Shown piece after piece: positions 40,888 through 55,028 of a stretch of DNA of 64,000 nucleotides. The position numbers and the translations under genes were made by a program. The stretch is taken from NCBI RefSeq assembly GCF_017591435.1, contig NC_059278.1:7627156-7691155 (forward strand). Direction: 5' to 3'. The stretch comes from Portunus trituberculatus (taxonomy: Eukaryota > Arthropoda > Malacostraca > Decapoda > Portunidae). How positions within the stretch are numbered: the first letter of the stretch is position 1; each line of letters begins with the position of its first letter. A model generated the notes under the pieces. It was not told where the DNA came from, ran no database searches, and saw nothing but the letters and a program-made list of their open reading frames with translations.

Positions 40888-42012
40888 CACCAGAGGCTCT
40901 TAAAAAAGATTAAGGCACATGGTATAGAAGACAGAATATTAGGCTGGATTAAAGCGTGGTTAGACAACAGGCGAAAAAGGGCAGTAATTAATGGATCTAA
41001 TTCCAAGTGGGGAAAAGTAGTTAGTGGGGTGCTAGAGGGCTCAGTTTTAGGGCCATTATTATTTCTAATATATATCAATGACTTGGATAGTGGAATTAAT
41101 AGTGATATCAGTAAATTTGTGGATGACACAAAGATAGGTAGATTAATTAGGTCCAATTCGGATGCCAAGGTTTTGCAGGCTGACTTGGATAGGATGAAAG
41201 AATGGACAAACAGATGGCAAATGCAGTTCAATATTAACAAGTGCAGGGTACTGAGCGTAGGTAAAGATAATCCAAGCAATAGGTACACAATAGATAACAT
41301 GTCACAAGGAAGTTCCAAGTATGAGAACGATTTAGGAGTCATATTTAGCTCCGATCTCAGTACAAGGAAGCAATGTATTGAGACCAGAAATAAGATGAAT
41401 AGAGTATTAGGATTCATTTTTAGAAGTGTTAAAAGCAGGAGTCCTAAAGTAATACTAAAATTATACTTGGTGCTGGCCAGGCCACATCATGACTATGCGG
41501 TACAATTCTGGTCCCCACACTTCAGGAAGGACATAGCTCTGTTGGAGTCAGTGCAAAGGAGGATGACTAAAAAGATAAAGGGGATGAGGAATATTCCCTA
41601 TGAAGAAAGACTGAAAAAACTCAATTTGCATTCTCTAGAGAGACGAAGGTTAAGAGGAGACCTGATAGAAGTATTTAAATAGTATAAGGGTTTTAACAAA
41701 GGGGACATGAATGTAGTTCTTAGGATCAGTAGCAGGGACAGAACCAGGAATAATGGGTTTAAACTTGAAAAATTCAGGTTTAGGAAAGAAATGAGAAGAA
41801 ACTGGTTTTCAAACAGAGTGGTTGATGAGTGGAATGGTCTCAGTGATAATGTAGTCAGGGCTGATTCAATACGGAGCTTTAAAAGAAGGTTAGATAAGTT
41901 CATAGATGGAGAAGATAGATGGAACTAGGTAGCTTCAACACACAGGGACTGCCTCGTATAGGCCTGGTGGCCTCTTGCAGCTTCCCTCTTTTCTTATGTT
42001 CTTATGTTCTTA

Positions 42013-42480
42013 TATGTAGTTTATTTTTCCACCAGGACTATATTACCTGTTTTCTTTTGTTGTTTATGTTATGATGAAGTGGAGTATATTCAATAACAAC
42101 TATTGAATATTTATGTTAACATTATGAATGATGTGAACTTAATTTTTCTTTGTATTATGACTATTGTTTGCCATTATTATGAATATATTTGTACTTACAA
42201 TAGATCCTTTAATATTCCATTTATTCATCTAATTAGTAATGCATGTAAGTAATATGTAATGCAGTTAAAAAAAAAAAAAAAGGGGGGGAGGGGAAGAGAT
42301 AACAAGCTCCAAGGGTGGTCAAGTTAATGTCAGTGTGAGTGGCGGGGAGGTGTGGCGTGGATAACGTTATCACCCCTGCTCCCTTACACTGGGCCCTCTT
42401 GGATGACATGAGCGGATACCGTATCTATCGAATCAAGGCTAGTAATTTCCAAATACCGTAACTGTGAATTTACCGGATAA
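42013..42480. other. No gene seen
   Basis: AT-rich sequence after LINE B, with an A15 then G7 run near 42267-42288, then GC-rich sequence leading into the right terminus of the composite insertion. Confidence 0.4.
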
Positions 42481-42505
42481 AGTACCGTATAACGAGAACT
42501 TACTG

Positions 42506-43800
42506 TAATTCCTATCCTCCAACATGCTGGATAACAACCCATCTATATTAGTATACATCACTCTTAATTTCTTGCCTCCTCCACGACCTCTTCTTTCTTT
42601 CGTAGGTACCACTTCTTTAGTCTCATATCTAGAACCCTCCAGTAGAAATTCTTTTCTCAATCTCCATCCTTTTCTCGTTTTTTTTTTCCTTAGCTTCATT
42701 TATTAACACTATCTCCTTTTTCCTCTCCTCTAGGTTCATATCTCTTTTTATCCATATATCTTTGTGTTCAGTATCATTGGCCAGCTTCCCTTTCCTACCC
42801 ATAATTTCCTCCACCACTACTTGGGATCTCATTCTCACTTTCACTGGTTTCCTACTCCCTTCACTGTATCTTCCTAACCTGATCACTTCCTCCACCTCCT
42901 GGTCCAGTTCTTGCATGCTGTCTTGAACTTGTTTGATAATAGTTTTGTCCAATTCTCTCTCCATGTTCTCTCATGAACTTGTTTGGATTTTTTTCCTTCA
43001 TCCAAAAAATCACGAAACTTTTCCTCTCATCCAACATATCTCACACAAGATCTTCTTTCTCTTTAATCACTTGTATTACAGCAACTTTTGTTTTCCTGAA
43101 TCTCTCTTTCCCACCTCTGAAAAATTTCACTTTTTCCTCTTCCTTTTCTTGCTTCAATGCATTCTGTAATTCCTTCAGCTTGTTTTCATCCAATCCACCT
43201 TCCACCCTGTCCTCAATCCCATCCTGTACTTTTTTCTACAAGCTCCTTAAGTAGTTTTCATAGTATTGACATGTCACTTTTAATACATAATTTTGTTTCT
43301 TTATTTCTTGTATCTCCTTCTTTAATCCCTGATTAATTGATTGATAAATCTCAATCTCACCTCTGTGTTTTCCATTGTCAGTCTGTCCTGCTTGTCCATT
43401 AAACTCGGCCACTTCCTTTATGTACCTTAACTCTCTTTCTATGCTGATCATCCTTCTCATATTTCCTCTTTCGTCTCTAAATCCAGAAAATTCTTTATCC
43501 ATATTATCCTTAGTCAATCTCCTGAGTCCTACAGACGCTTCAATAAATCACAGATTTTCACTCGGTGGCGTTTGTTTGTGTCGTACATTTGGCCCCATCA
43601 CTCAGTTCTGTTCCTCTATTCAATTTATTTACATCTGTACAATCCAAAAATCTTATTTATTATGGAGACAGGAAAACGCTATGGCCCCCTATCCCTCTGT
43701 ACATACGTCTAGGTCAGGGCCCAACACCTGTTGGAGCTTGTTCCCTGGGAGCATTTCAAGCCGTCTTCTCTGCACAGTGTCAGCAGTGTGTATATACTTA
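42506..43800 (-). mobile_element. Family C LINE C1, 5' part of the split copy
   Basis: Continues C1 beyond the 7.65-kb insertion: endonuclease start, CTD-like region, coiled coil and a leader to about 43800 (tacatacgtctaggt and the ggagacaggaaaac phrase are shared with the leader of C3). Confidence 0.78.
42508..43502 (-). pseudogene. LINE C1 N-terminal region (broken)
   Basis: ATG at 43502 gives MDKEFSGFRDERGNMRR and a long coiled coil (43236-43502). Piece 42629-42964 has VIRLGRYSEGSRKPVKVRMR and DIWIKRDMNLEERKKE (RRM/CTD-like). Piece 42439-42699 leads into VMYTNIDGLLSSMLE, the endonuclease start. This is the same domain order as families A, D and E. Confidence 0.72.
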
Positions 43801-44593
43801 TAGTAAAACTAAATTGTACTGACCTGTAGGGCTAGGCCTATAATACGTGCAACACTGCCATATCTCTCATTACTTCAAGGAAAACGGAGTAATTTTCTCA
43901 AATTAATGCATGACTTCGCTAAAATATAGTGGGGTGGGAGACAAGACATGAAGATGCCATAAGTAGATTAAATACTGGTTATAGAAGTGAAAATGAAGCT
44001 GGTAATTTACCTAATATTTACTATTATGTCCTATCGGGATACCCAATGTAATATAATGAGTGGGGAAAAGAAACGCTGATAAGGTTGTGGTGCATATTAT
44101 GTTTGTACTGGGACAAATCTTCTTCATCGTGGCTTCATATACACCAGTTGCATCTGCTGTCCTCTTCCTCGCTTTATTTGTGGGTAAAAGTGGTCCTTGT
44201 AAGCTTTTTCTTTTAAGAAGTATTTATTAATTCTGTAGACAAACTCCTTGGTTTGGCTGTACACAGTAAGACGGGGAAGCGTCAGCGTGTCTTTCCATCA
44301 TGGCGACAATGCACCTGTGTGGTGACCTGACTCCCCCTCGGGTTAAGTGGCAACGTCGCCCATCCTGATATACCACATTGTCATATATGTCCATGAAATA
44401 CCTTATTTTTTATTTGGTATATAACACTTATTTGTATCACCTGCCATTTAATGCAATAATCAAAATATTCTTAGAATGCCATTTGTTAATACTACTATAG
44501 TTAGAGAACCATGAGTAGTATAGGTTGAATGTTCTGATTGAAAATCTGGCAGAACGGCAAACAACACCCTACGGGTCAGTACAATTTAGTTTT
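43801..44593. other. No gene or known repeat recognised
   Basis: About 0.8 kb between the C1 leader and the 3' end of C3. AT-rich, with no long open frame and no terminal repeats that I could pair. Confidence 0.4.
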
Positions 44594-44609
44594 ACTATAG
44601 TTGTATTGT

Positions 44610-44641
44610 ACAGGGTTCCAGCGGGGCTCATAGTGTCCTGT
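44610..44641 (-). promoter_or_regulatory. 3'-terminal hairpin of family C LINE
   Basis: Outer stem ACAGG/CCTGT and inner stem AGC/GCT around CCC, at the same distance from the end as in families A, D and E. Confidence 0.5.
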
Positions 44642-47600
44642 CTCTATATCTCCATTTATCTAGTTTTCTTTAAAGTTATGCACACTATGTACTGTGACAA
44701 TTCCATTATCCAATGCATTCCATTTTTCCACTATTGTGTGGAAAACTGTATTTTCCAGTATCCTTCACACACTGCCTCATCCTGATCTTCTTTTCATGTC
44801 CTCTTGTCCTTCCATCTTTTTCCATCAACAGCACCAGGTCTTATTTGTCTATCTTTTCAATATCATTTACTATCTTATACATTGTTATTAGGTCCCCGTG
44901 TTCTCTTCTATCTTGTAATGTTGGCAGTCCCATTTCCTTCAGTCATTCTTCATATGTGAGGTCCTTTAATTCCGGCACCATCTTTGTAGCAATCTTCTGT
45001 ATCCTTTCCAATTTTCTTATATCCTTTATAGAGCTCGGAGACTATACCACTGCTGCATATTCCAGCCTTGGGCATATCATGTTTGTGATGATTTTTTTCA
45101 TCATATCTTTATCCATGTAATGAAATGCCACTCTTAAATTAGTCAACATCTTATATGATAGTCCAAATATTGTGCTTTTGTGTTTATCAAGGTTCAGATT
45201 TTCTTGTATGATCACTCCAAGATCTTTTTCCTCTTTAGTTTTCATTATTTGTTCCTCTCTCATCAAATAGTTCAATACTGGTCTTCTCTTACTCTTTCCT
45301 AATTCCATTATTTGGCATTTCTTGGCATTAAACTTCAATTTCCACTTCTTGCTCCATTCATAGATCTTGTTTAAATCTTCCTGCAACAGCAGACAGTCCT
45401 CTCTAGTTTTGATAACTCTTAGCAACTTTGCATCATCAGCAAATAAATTTATATAACTGTTTATCCCAATGTGAATGTCCTTTACATAAGCTTGAAACAT
45501 AATGGGGCTAACACTGACCCTTGTGGCACTCCGCTAGTTACTTTACCCCAAGATAATTATGTATCTCTGATCACAGTTCTCATTTCCCTATCCTTCAAAT
45601 AATTTCTTGTCCATTCGAGCAAGGTTCCACGCAGTCCTCCTATGTTCTCTAGTTTCCAAGGAAGTCTTCCGTGTGGGACTTTATCAAAAGCCTTTTTAAT
45701 ATCCAGGTATACTGTGTCTACCCATCCATCTCTGTTCTCAAGTCCTGCAATAACTCTTGAGTAGAAACTTAATAAGTTTGATATACACGACCGCCCTGTC
45801 CTGAACCCAAATTGTCTGTTCAATATGACTTGCTCCTCTTCTAGAAATTTTACCCATTTTTCTTTGATAATTATTTCACATAACTTCCCTACGACACTTG
45901 TAAGTGACACTGGTCTGTAGTTTAGTAGTTCAGTTGCCTTTCCTCCTTTAAATATTGCTATTACGTTGGCTCTCTTCCACTCTAGTGAAATTTTCCCTTC
46001 ATTTATTGAACTTTTAATTATTTCCCAAATTGGATCCAGTAATTGCTCTTTACATTCATTTAACACTAAGTCTGATACACCATCTGGCCCCATTGCTTTT
46101 CTGACTTCCAACTTATCCAGTAATCTTCCAATATCCTCTTTGTGCACTGCAATCTCCTGTAATTCTTGGCAATCCAGTATCCTATAAGGTTCTGTGAAAT
46201 CATTTTCTGCAGTGAATACCGTTTTGAAGCTCTCATTCATTATTTCACACATTTCCTTCTTTAATTATTTTATCAATTGTTTCCTTATTCTTTGTTTTAC
46301 CGTTTATAAACTTGTAGAAAAGTTTGGGTTCATCTTGACTTTTATCTACATCTTTCTCAAAATTTCTTTCTTCCTCTCTCCTTACTCTCTAATATATTCA
46401 TTTCTAGTATCTTTGTACTGCTGTCTGTTACAGTCATTTCCCTGCTTTAAGAGTTTCTTCCACACTTTATCTTTTGCCTTTTTTGCTTGTATGCATCTAG
46501 CATTGTACCAAGCATGTATTTTTTCTGAACTCTATAAACAGGAACAAACTTTTTTACTCCTTCATTGTATTTCTGTAAGAATATATCATATTTCTCTTGT
46601 ACAGTCTTTCTGCACATAATATTACTCCACTCAATATCAACAAAATAAATCCTTAATTTTTCAAAATCCACTTTTGCATAATTCAATCTCTCTCTCCTTT
46701 ATAATCCTCTCGGTAACTTATCTCATCTTACTCCTGCATTTGTATCTCTAATGTCACATGATCACTTCTCCCCATTGGACTAAGGTATTGTATGATTGGA
46801 GGGGACTCTGGTTTCTTTTTGAAAACTAGGTCAAGCAACGATGGTTCTTCTTCCTTCCTGTGCCTTGTTGACTCCTCCACCCACTGGTACATTGTATTAA
46901 CCATAGTCAACTGTAACACTTTCTCGCTCCACTACCCAGCATTATCCATTACTTCCATGTCTCTCCAGTTTATTTTTTTACTGTTAAAGTCTCCAACTAA
47001 GAGTATTCTTTTATCTCTTCTTATCATGTTATCTAGGCACTTTATCACCTCTCTTTGCATATCTTTATGCTCTTCTGATCCCCATGTATTAGTCTTTGGT
47101 GGAACATATGTAACTATAAATTTTATTTTCTTTAAATCTTCTGTTCTGATTGTTACTCCCATTACTTCCACTTTGTCTTCACCATATTACACATCCTCCA
47201 CACATATATTATCACCAACCATTATTAGCACTCCTCCCCTTTTATCCTTCCTGTCCCTCCTCCAGGTATTGTATCCCTCTTCTTTAAAGAAGATTACTCC
47301 CATTACTTCCACTTTGTCTTCACCATATTACATCCTCCACACATATATTATCACCAGCCATTATCCTCCTCCTTTTATCCTTCCTGTCTCTTCCATATTG
47401 TATCCCTCTTAAAGAAGAGGGATACAATACCTAGGATATCATCTTTTGATAATATATATGTTATGTAATATTCAGGTAATTTCAATCAGAACAGAAGATT
47501 TGAAGAAAAGAAAATTTATAGTTACATATGTTCCACCAAAGACTAATACATGGGGATCAGAAGAGCATAAAGATCTCTGCTTTCAGTTTTGTTTCAACGA

Positions 47601-48645
47601 TGCACATTACATCCAGCTTTTCCTTTCAAAAAATCCTGAACTTCCAATATGCTTGATAACAACCCATCTATGTTAGTATAAGTCACTCTTAATTTATTGC
47701 CTCTTCCATGACCTCTTTTTTCTTTAGGTACCACTTCTTTAGTCTCATATCCAATACCCTCCAGTAGAAATTTTTCCTCTCTATCTCTATCCTTTTCTCA
47801 TTTTTTTCTAGCTTCATTTCTTAGCACTTTCTCCTTTTCCCTTTCCTCTAAGTTCATTTCTCTTTTTATCCATATTTCCTTGTGATCAACATCATCGGCC
47901 AGCTTCCCTTTTCAAGCCATAATTTCCTCTACAGCCACTTGAGATATCATTCTCACCTTCATTGGCCTCCTACTCCTTTCACTGTATCTTCCCAGCCTGA
48001 TCACTTCCTCCACCTCCTGGTCAAATTTTTGTGTGTTGTCTTGTACTCATTTGGTAACAATTTGGCCAATTCTCTTTCTTCACGTTCTCTAGTGAATTTA
48101 TTTGGAGTTTTCTTTTCCTTCATGCCATAAATCACAAAGCTTTTTTTCTTATCCACTGCATCCCGCACCAAATCTTCTTTCTCTTTAATAACTTTGATTA
48201 CAGTGACTTTCGTGTTCTCCTGAATTTGTCTTCTTACCACTTCTGAAAATTTGACTTTTTCTTCTTCTTGCTCTTGTTTCCATTCATTTCTTAGTTCTTT
48301 CAACTTGTTATCACCTAGACCACCTTCTGCCCTGTCTGTAATCCCGTCCTGCACTTTAGCCTGCAAGCTCTTAAAAGAGCTTTCATAATTTTGGCATGTG
48401 GTTTTTAGAAAGTCATTTTGCTTCCTTATTTCCTGAATCTCCTCTTTCAATTCCTCATTTATTGCACTGACTTTTTCACATTCAGCTACTCTCAATTTCA
48501 GGGCTGTGTTCTCCGTTATCAGTCGGTCTTATTTGTCCATGAGACTGGACATCACCTCCTTCATATATCTTAATTCTCTTTCTACATCAATAAGCCTTCT
48601 CGTATTACCTCGTTCATCACTGAAACCCGAGAAATCCTTTTCCAT
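44628..48645 (-). pseudogene. LINE C3 polyprotein (broken)
   Basis: ATG at 48645 gives MEKDFSGFSDERGNTRR. A coiled coil follows (48001-48495, with FVIYGMKEKKTP as the RRM-like strand). GDFNSKK and VPPKTNTWGSE lie in 46932-47171, and GRSDHVTLEIQ in 46728-46919. RT piece 45557-46252 (231 codons) carries GPDGVSD, NYRPVSLTS, FGFRTGRSC and YLDIKKAFDKVPH. Piece 45042-45500 carries FADDAKLLR. Several frameshifts. Confidence 0.77.
47070..47575. repeat. Tandem and inverted duplication inside C3
   Basis: 47152-47290 is partly repeated at 47293-47400 (actcccattacttccacttt in both). 47475-47573 is an inverted copy of about 47070-47160: it codes VPPKTNTWGSEEHKD on the plus strand, whereas the original codes it on the minus strand. 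A palindrome (gtatccctctt/aagagggatac) lies at 47400-47426. Confidence 0.75.
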
Positions 48646-48931
48646 TGTATCATCAGTCAGTTTCCTTAAAACCAATAGAGGTTTCTATAAAGCGTTGGTT
48701 ATCACTCGGCGTATGTTTTGATTATGCCATACGCCTGGCAGCGCTACTTGGTTCCATCTCTCTCTCATTATTCATTCCTTATATGTGATCTAACTCTTAT
48801 TTAATTTGGAGATAGGAAAACCTATGGTCCCCTCTCCCCCTGTACATACGTCTAGGCCTGAGTCAAACTCCTTTTGTAATAATCTCTGCAAGCTGCTCAG
48901 ATGAGTGTGTCCTGCTCGATGGCTGCGCTCC

Positions 48932-48949
48932 GTGTGTGTGTGTGTGTGT
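48932..48949. repeat. (GT)n, short
   Basis: At the 3' tail of D3. Confidence 0.85.
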
Positions 48950-48982
48950 ATTTACCTATTTCTATTTACCTATTTGTGTATT

Positions 48983-49014
48983 ACAGGGCCCGAGCTAAGC
49001 TCTCTGTGTCCTGT
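48983..49014 (-). promoter_or_regulatory. 3'-terminal hairpin of family D LINE
   Basis: Outer stem ACAGG/CCTGT and inner stem GAGC/GCTC with loop TTA on the element strand. Confidence 0.55.
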
Positions 49015-50298
49015 CTCCTTGTCCACTCCTGTCATATCTCTCTTTCATCTGATTGACACACACCGCATCAACGACATCACTGCTCAGTTTATTCCACTTA
49101 TCTATACTACGATGCGGGAAACTGTACTTTCTCACGTCATTTAGACAAATGTCCTTTATTAGTTTTTTCCATGTCCTCGGAGGTAATTACTTGTGGTCAC
49201 CTTTATCAATTCTCTGTCCAGTATGTCAATCTTGTTCACCAATTTATACATAGTTATCATGTCTCCTCTTGTTCTTCTCTCTTCTAATGTGGTCAGCCCC
49301 AGCTTCCTCAGTCTTTCCTCATAGTCTAACTCCCTGAGTCCTGGTACCATCCTTGTTGCCAGCCTCTGTACCCTTTCCACCTTCTTCACATTTTTCTTCA
49401 TATGCGGTGACCAGACAAGCTGCATATTCTAACTCGGGTCTTATTAAGGTACATAATATCTTCTTCATCATTCCTTCATCTAGGTAGTGGAATGCAAGGC
49501 CAATATTTTGAAGCATGTTATATGTTTTCCAAATATCTTGTTAATGTGTTTCTCCGGTGACAGAGTGTTTTGCACGTTACTCCTAAGTCTTTCTCCTCAT
49601 TGGTCTCTTCAATTTTCTCATCACCCAGCCTGTAATCCCTGTTTGGTCTGTATCTACTTCTTCCCATCTTCATAACATGGCTCTTGTTTATATTAAATTC
49701 CATCTGCCACTCTTTACTCCACTCATATATTTTATCAAGATCTTCCTGTAACTTGTTACAATCTTCCACATTCTTTACTCTCCTCATAATTTTAGTATCG
49801 TCCAAAACATATTCATGTAACTGTCAATTCCTACTGGCATATCATTAACATAAATCAAAAACATGATGGGACCAAGCACTGACCCTTGTGGAACTCCACT
49901 GGTTACCTTCTTCCATTCGGACTTCTTTCCCTTCACCACTGTTCGCATTTCTCTTCCCACTAAGTAATTTTTCATCTATTTTGCTAGTTTATCACTTACT
50001 CCTCCAATTTTCTTTAGTTTCCACATCAGTCTATCATGTGGCACTTTATCAAAGGCCTTTCTCAAGTCCAGGTAAATAGCATCCACCCATCCCTCTCTAT
50101 GTTGTAATATGTCTCTTGAATAAAAACATAATAAATTGGATACGCACGATCTTCCTTTTCTGAAACCAAACTGCCTTTCACTCAGAATGTTTTCACTTTC
50201 TAGATACTCACTCCACTTAGCTTTAATTACTTCTGCACATACCTTGCACAATATACTAGTCAATGATACTGGTCTGTAGTTTAACGGTTCCATTCTAC

Positions 50299-50300
<2 letters not shown>
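48995..50300 (-). pseudogene. LINE D3 RT (broken)
   Basis: Piece 49976-50293 has NYRPVSLTS, FGFRKGRSC and YLDLRKAFDKVPH; six bases are lost near 50113, shortening the finger region. Motif C keeps DDTK but two bases are missing just before it (near 49804), so the frame breaks there. Confidence 0.73.

Positions 50301-50301
<1 letters not shown>

Positions 50302-50374
<73 letters not shown>
50302..50374. repeat. (GT)n microsatellite
   Basis: About 73 bp between D3 and A5. Confidence 0.97.
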
Positions 50375-50376
<2 letters not shown>

Positions 50377-52376
50377 TTACCTAATTGTATTTACCTAATT
50401 GTAACATACGGGAAAAGAGCTATGCTCGTGTTGTCCCGTCTCCATATCTATTAATGTCCAGCTTTTTCTTAAAATCATGAATATTCCTTGCGTTGACCAC
50501 TTCCACGTCTAAACTATTCCATGCTTCCACCCTTCTATGAGGGAAGCTATATTTTTCACATCTCTCCTATAAGTGGCCATTTTAGTTTTTTCCCATGCCC
50601 TCTCGACATTCTTCCATTCCACATACACAGATCTTCCCTATCCATTTTTTCCATGCCAATCATCACTCTGTATATTGCTATCAGGTCTCCCTTTCTCTTC
50701 TGTTTTCCAGGGTTGGAAGTTGCATTCTTTTCAGTCTGTCTTCATAAGTCAAATCTCTTAAGTCAGGCACCATTTTCGTTGCAGCCCTCTGTACTTTCTC
50801 TAGTTTCCTTATGTGTTTCTTTAAGTTCGAGCCCACTGTATTGTTGCATATTCAAGCCTCGGTCTTATCATTGCAGTAATTATTTTCTTCATCATTTCTT
50901 CATCTAGATATACGAACGCCACTCTTATGTTCCTCAATAAGTTCAATACTTCTCCAATTATTTTGTTTATATGTCTCTCTGGCGATAGGTCATTGGTAAT
51001 TGTCACCCCAAGGTCTTTTTCTTCATGACTGGTTTTATGTCTTCATTTCCTATCTTGTACATACTCCTGATTCTTCTTTCACTCTTGCCAAACTCTATTT
51101 TCTTGCATTTTGTCGTGTTGAACTCCATTTGCCATGTACAGCTCCATTTCCATATTCTGTCCAAGTCTTCCTGGAGTAGTTCGCAATCTTTGTCACATCT
51201 CACTTTTCTTAACAATTTTGCATCGTCTGCAAATAGGCTCACATAACTGGACACCCCATCCACCATGTCATTTATGTAGACTGCGAACATTACTGGTGCC
51301 AACACTGATCCCTGTGGAACTCCACTCTCCACCAATCCCCATTCTGATGGTCTGTCCTTAATTATTGTTCTCATTTCTCTTCCTACCAAAAGTCTTCCAT
51401 CCATTTTAGTAAACTGCCATGCACTCCTCCTACCATTTCAAGTTTCCAGATCAGTCTCTGGTGTGGTACCTTATCAAAGGCCTTTTTTAAATCCAGATAT
51501 ATTCCATCAGCCCAACCATCTCTTTCCTGTATTACATCTATCACCCTCGAATAGTAACATATCAGGTTTGTCGTGCATGAACGCCCTTTCCTAAAACCAA
51601 ATTGACACTCACAAAGTATGTCATTTTTCTCCAAGAAGTCTGTCCATCTAGTCTTCACCACCCTCTCACACATCTTAGCTACCACACTTGTAAGTGACAC
51701 TGGTCTATAGTTCAATGGGTCTCTCTTGTTACCTGATTTATAGATTGGGACAATGTTAGCTCTTTTCCAGTCTTGGGGCACTACGCCTTCCCTTAATGAG
51801 GCATCAATTACTTCACAAACTTTTTCTGCCAATTGCTCCCTGCATTCTCTTAAAATCCATCCTGATACCCCATCAGGTCCCACAGCTTTTCTCACTTCTA
51901 AACTCCCATCATGTTCTTGATCTCCTCCACCGTTACTTGAAACTCCTTCATAATCCCTTTCTGTTCCATTACCAGTGGTTTGTCAAAAGCAGTCTCCTTT
52001 GTGAATACCTTCCAAAGCATCCATTCATAGCCTCTGCCATTTCCTGGGATCTTCACTGTATACTCCATTTACTTCTAAACTTTCAATACTTTCTCTATTT
52101 TTGATGTTGTTGTTCACATGTCTGTAAAAAGCCTTGGTTGGTCTTTACATTTATCAATTATATCCTTTTCTTGTTTCTTTCTTTCTTCTCTTCTAATCAA
52201 CACATATTCATTTCTTGCTCTTTTGTAACTTTCCCACTGCTTAATCCGTCTTTTCCTTCTCCACCTCTTCCATGCATCCTCTTTTCTTGTTCTAGCCTTT
52301 TCACATCTATCGTTAAACCAGTCCTGCTTTCCAACTTCTCTATGTTGTCTTATTGGTACAAATTTTTCTCACTTTC
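50374..52376 (-). mobile_element. Family A LINE, 5'-truncated copy A5
   Basis: 2.0 kb. It shares with A6 almost the same truncation point (after ggtacaaattttt-ctc) and private variants such as tctagatat, gttggaagttgc and tccatctagtctt. Confidence 0.85.
50420..52376 (-). pseudogene. LINE A5 RT (broken)
   Basis: Pieces 51383-51895 (170 codons, GPDGVSG to YLDLKKAFDKVPH) and 51003-51404 (SGVPQGSVLAP, FADDAKLLRKV). The thumb is split by a one-base loss near 50830. No endonuclease. Confidence 0.78.
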
Positions 52377-54890
<2,514 letters not shown>

Positions 54891-54909
54891 AATGAGAAAG
54901 TGCACTTAC

Positions 54910-55028
54910 AGGTGGAGGACACGGTCATACTCAGGCAACCGAGAGAGAAGAGCAACATTATCTGATCCAAATTCCTCCTGAAGCTGATGATACACCCACT
55001 GTGCCTCACGTTTCACCACAACCAACAC
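54910..55028 (-). CDS. Exon 1 (visible) of SHOC1-like gene
   Basis: 119-nt exon. On the minus strand the acceptor is ttatgttgcag after a long pyrimidine-rich stretch and the donor is CACCT|gtaagtgcac, a near-consensus site. It starts in phase 0 at VLVVVKREAQ and ends in phase 2 after EYDRVLH. The broken Leu codon is completed by the first base of the exon ending at 21673. A 314-base (AC)n array begins about 20 bases after the donor. Confidence 0.7.

Larger units (their letters stand above)
38025..41928 (+). pseudogene. LINE B ORF2: endonuclease and reverse transcriptase (broken, twice interrupted)
   Basis: Starts MHSSTFFGRQARGG at 38025 and enters the MITE at 38146. After it the endonuclease continues NVYYTNCRSILNK, TETWLD, GNFNYSNVDW (the catalytic Asp of GDFN is Asn) and GNSDHKE. 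There is a frameshift in an A run near 39045, a stop at 39606 and decay to 39838. The RT has SPGPDEVYPRVLKEC, NYRPVSLTS, HGFTKGKSC and YLDFSKAF. It is then broken by a SINE and resumes VPHQRLLKKIKAHG, GSVLGPLLFLIYINDL, FVDDTK. A TAG at 41680 precedes the last segment, which ends FIDGEDRWN at 41928. Confidence 0.8.
36990..42015 (+). mobile_element. Family B CR1-type LINE, nearly complete, plus strand
   Basis: Two ORFs (esterase-like ORF1, endonuclease-RT ORF2), then a 3' end with three TTCTTATG units (41991-42012), the usual short tandem 3' end of CR1-group LINEs. It is interrupted by a piggyBac-like MITE and a SINE. The 5' boundary is uncertain; the stretch from about 36990 to 37109 reads as a leader. 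Confidence 0.78.
34856..42505. mobile_element. 7.65-kb composite insertion with Tigger-like termini
   Basis: Left terminus CAGTAAGTCCTCTTTATACA, right terminus (reverse complement) CAGTAAGTTCTCGTTATACG. A TA flanks each side (34854-34855 and 42506-42507). Removing it restores the family C LINE. The original transposon seems non-autonomous. Its interior now holds another Tigger-like element, a THAP exon and LINE B. Confidence 0.7.
44594..48905 (-). mobile_element. Family C LINE, nearly full-length copy C3
   Basis: Serves as the uninterrupted reference for C1. The 3' end is shortened (one CAACTA-like unit, no (AC)n). The endonuclease part, 46930-47620, is rearranged with a tandem and an inverted duplication. 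Confidence 0.82.
48949..50300 (-). mobile_element. Family D LINE, 5'-truncated copy D3
   Basis: 1.35 kb with CAAATAGGTAAATA-type units at the 3' end. It is truncated in the RT at the NYRPVSLTS block, directly against (GT)n. Confidence 0.83.

Noticed and set aside
43801..44593. Search for a transposon between C1 and C3
   Set aside because: I could not pair any terminal repeats or find a target duplication.
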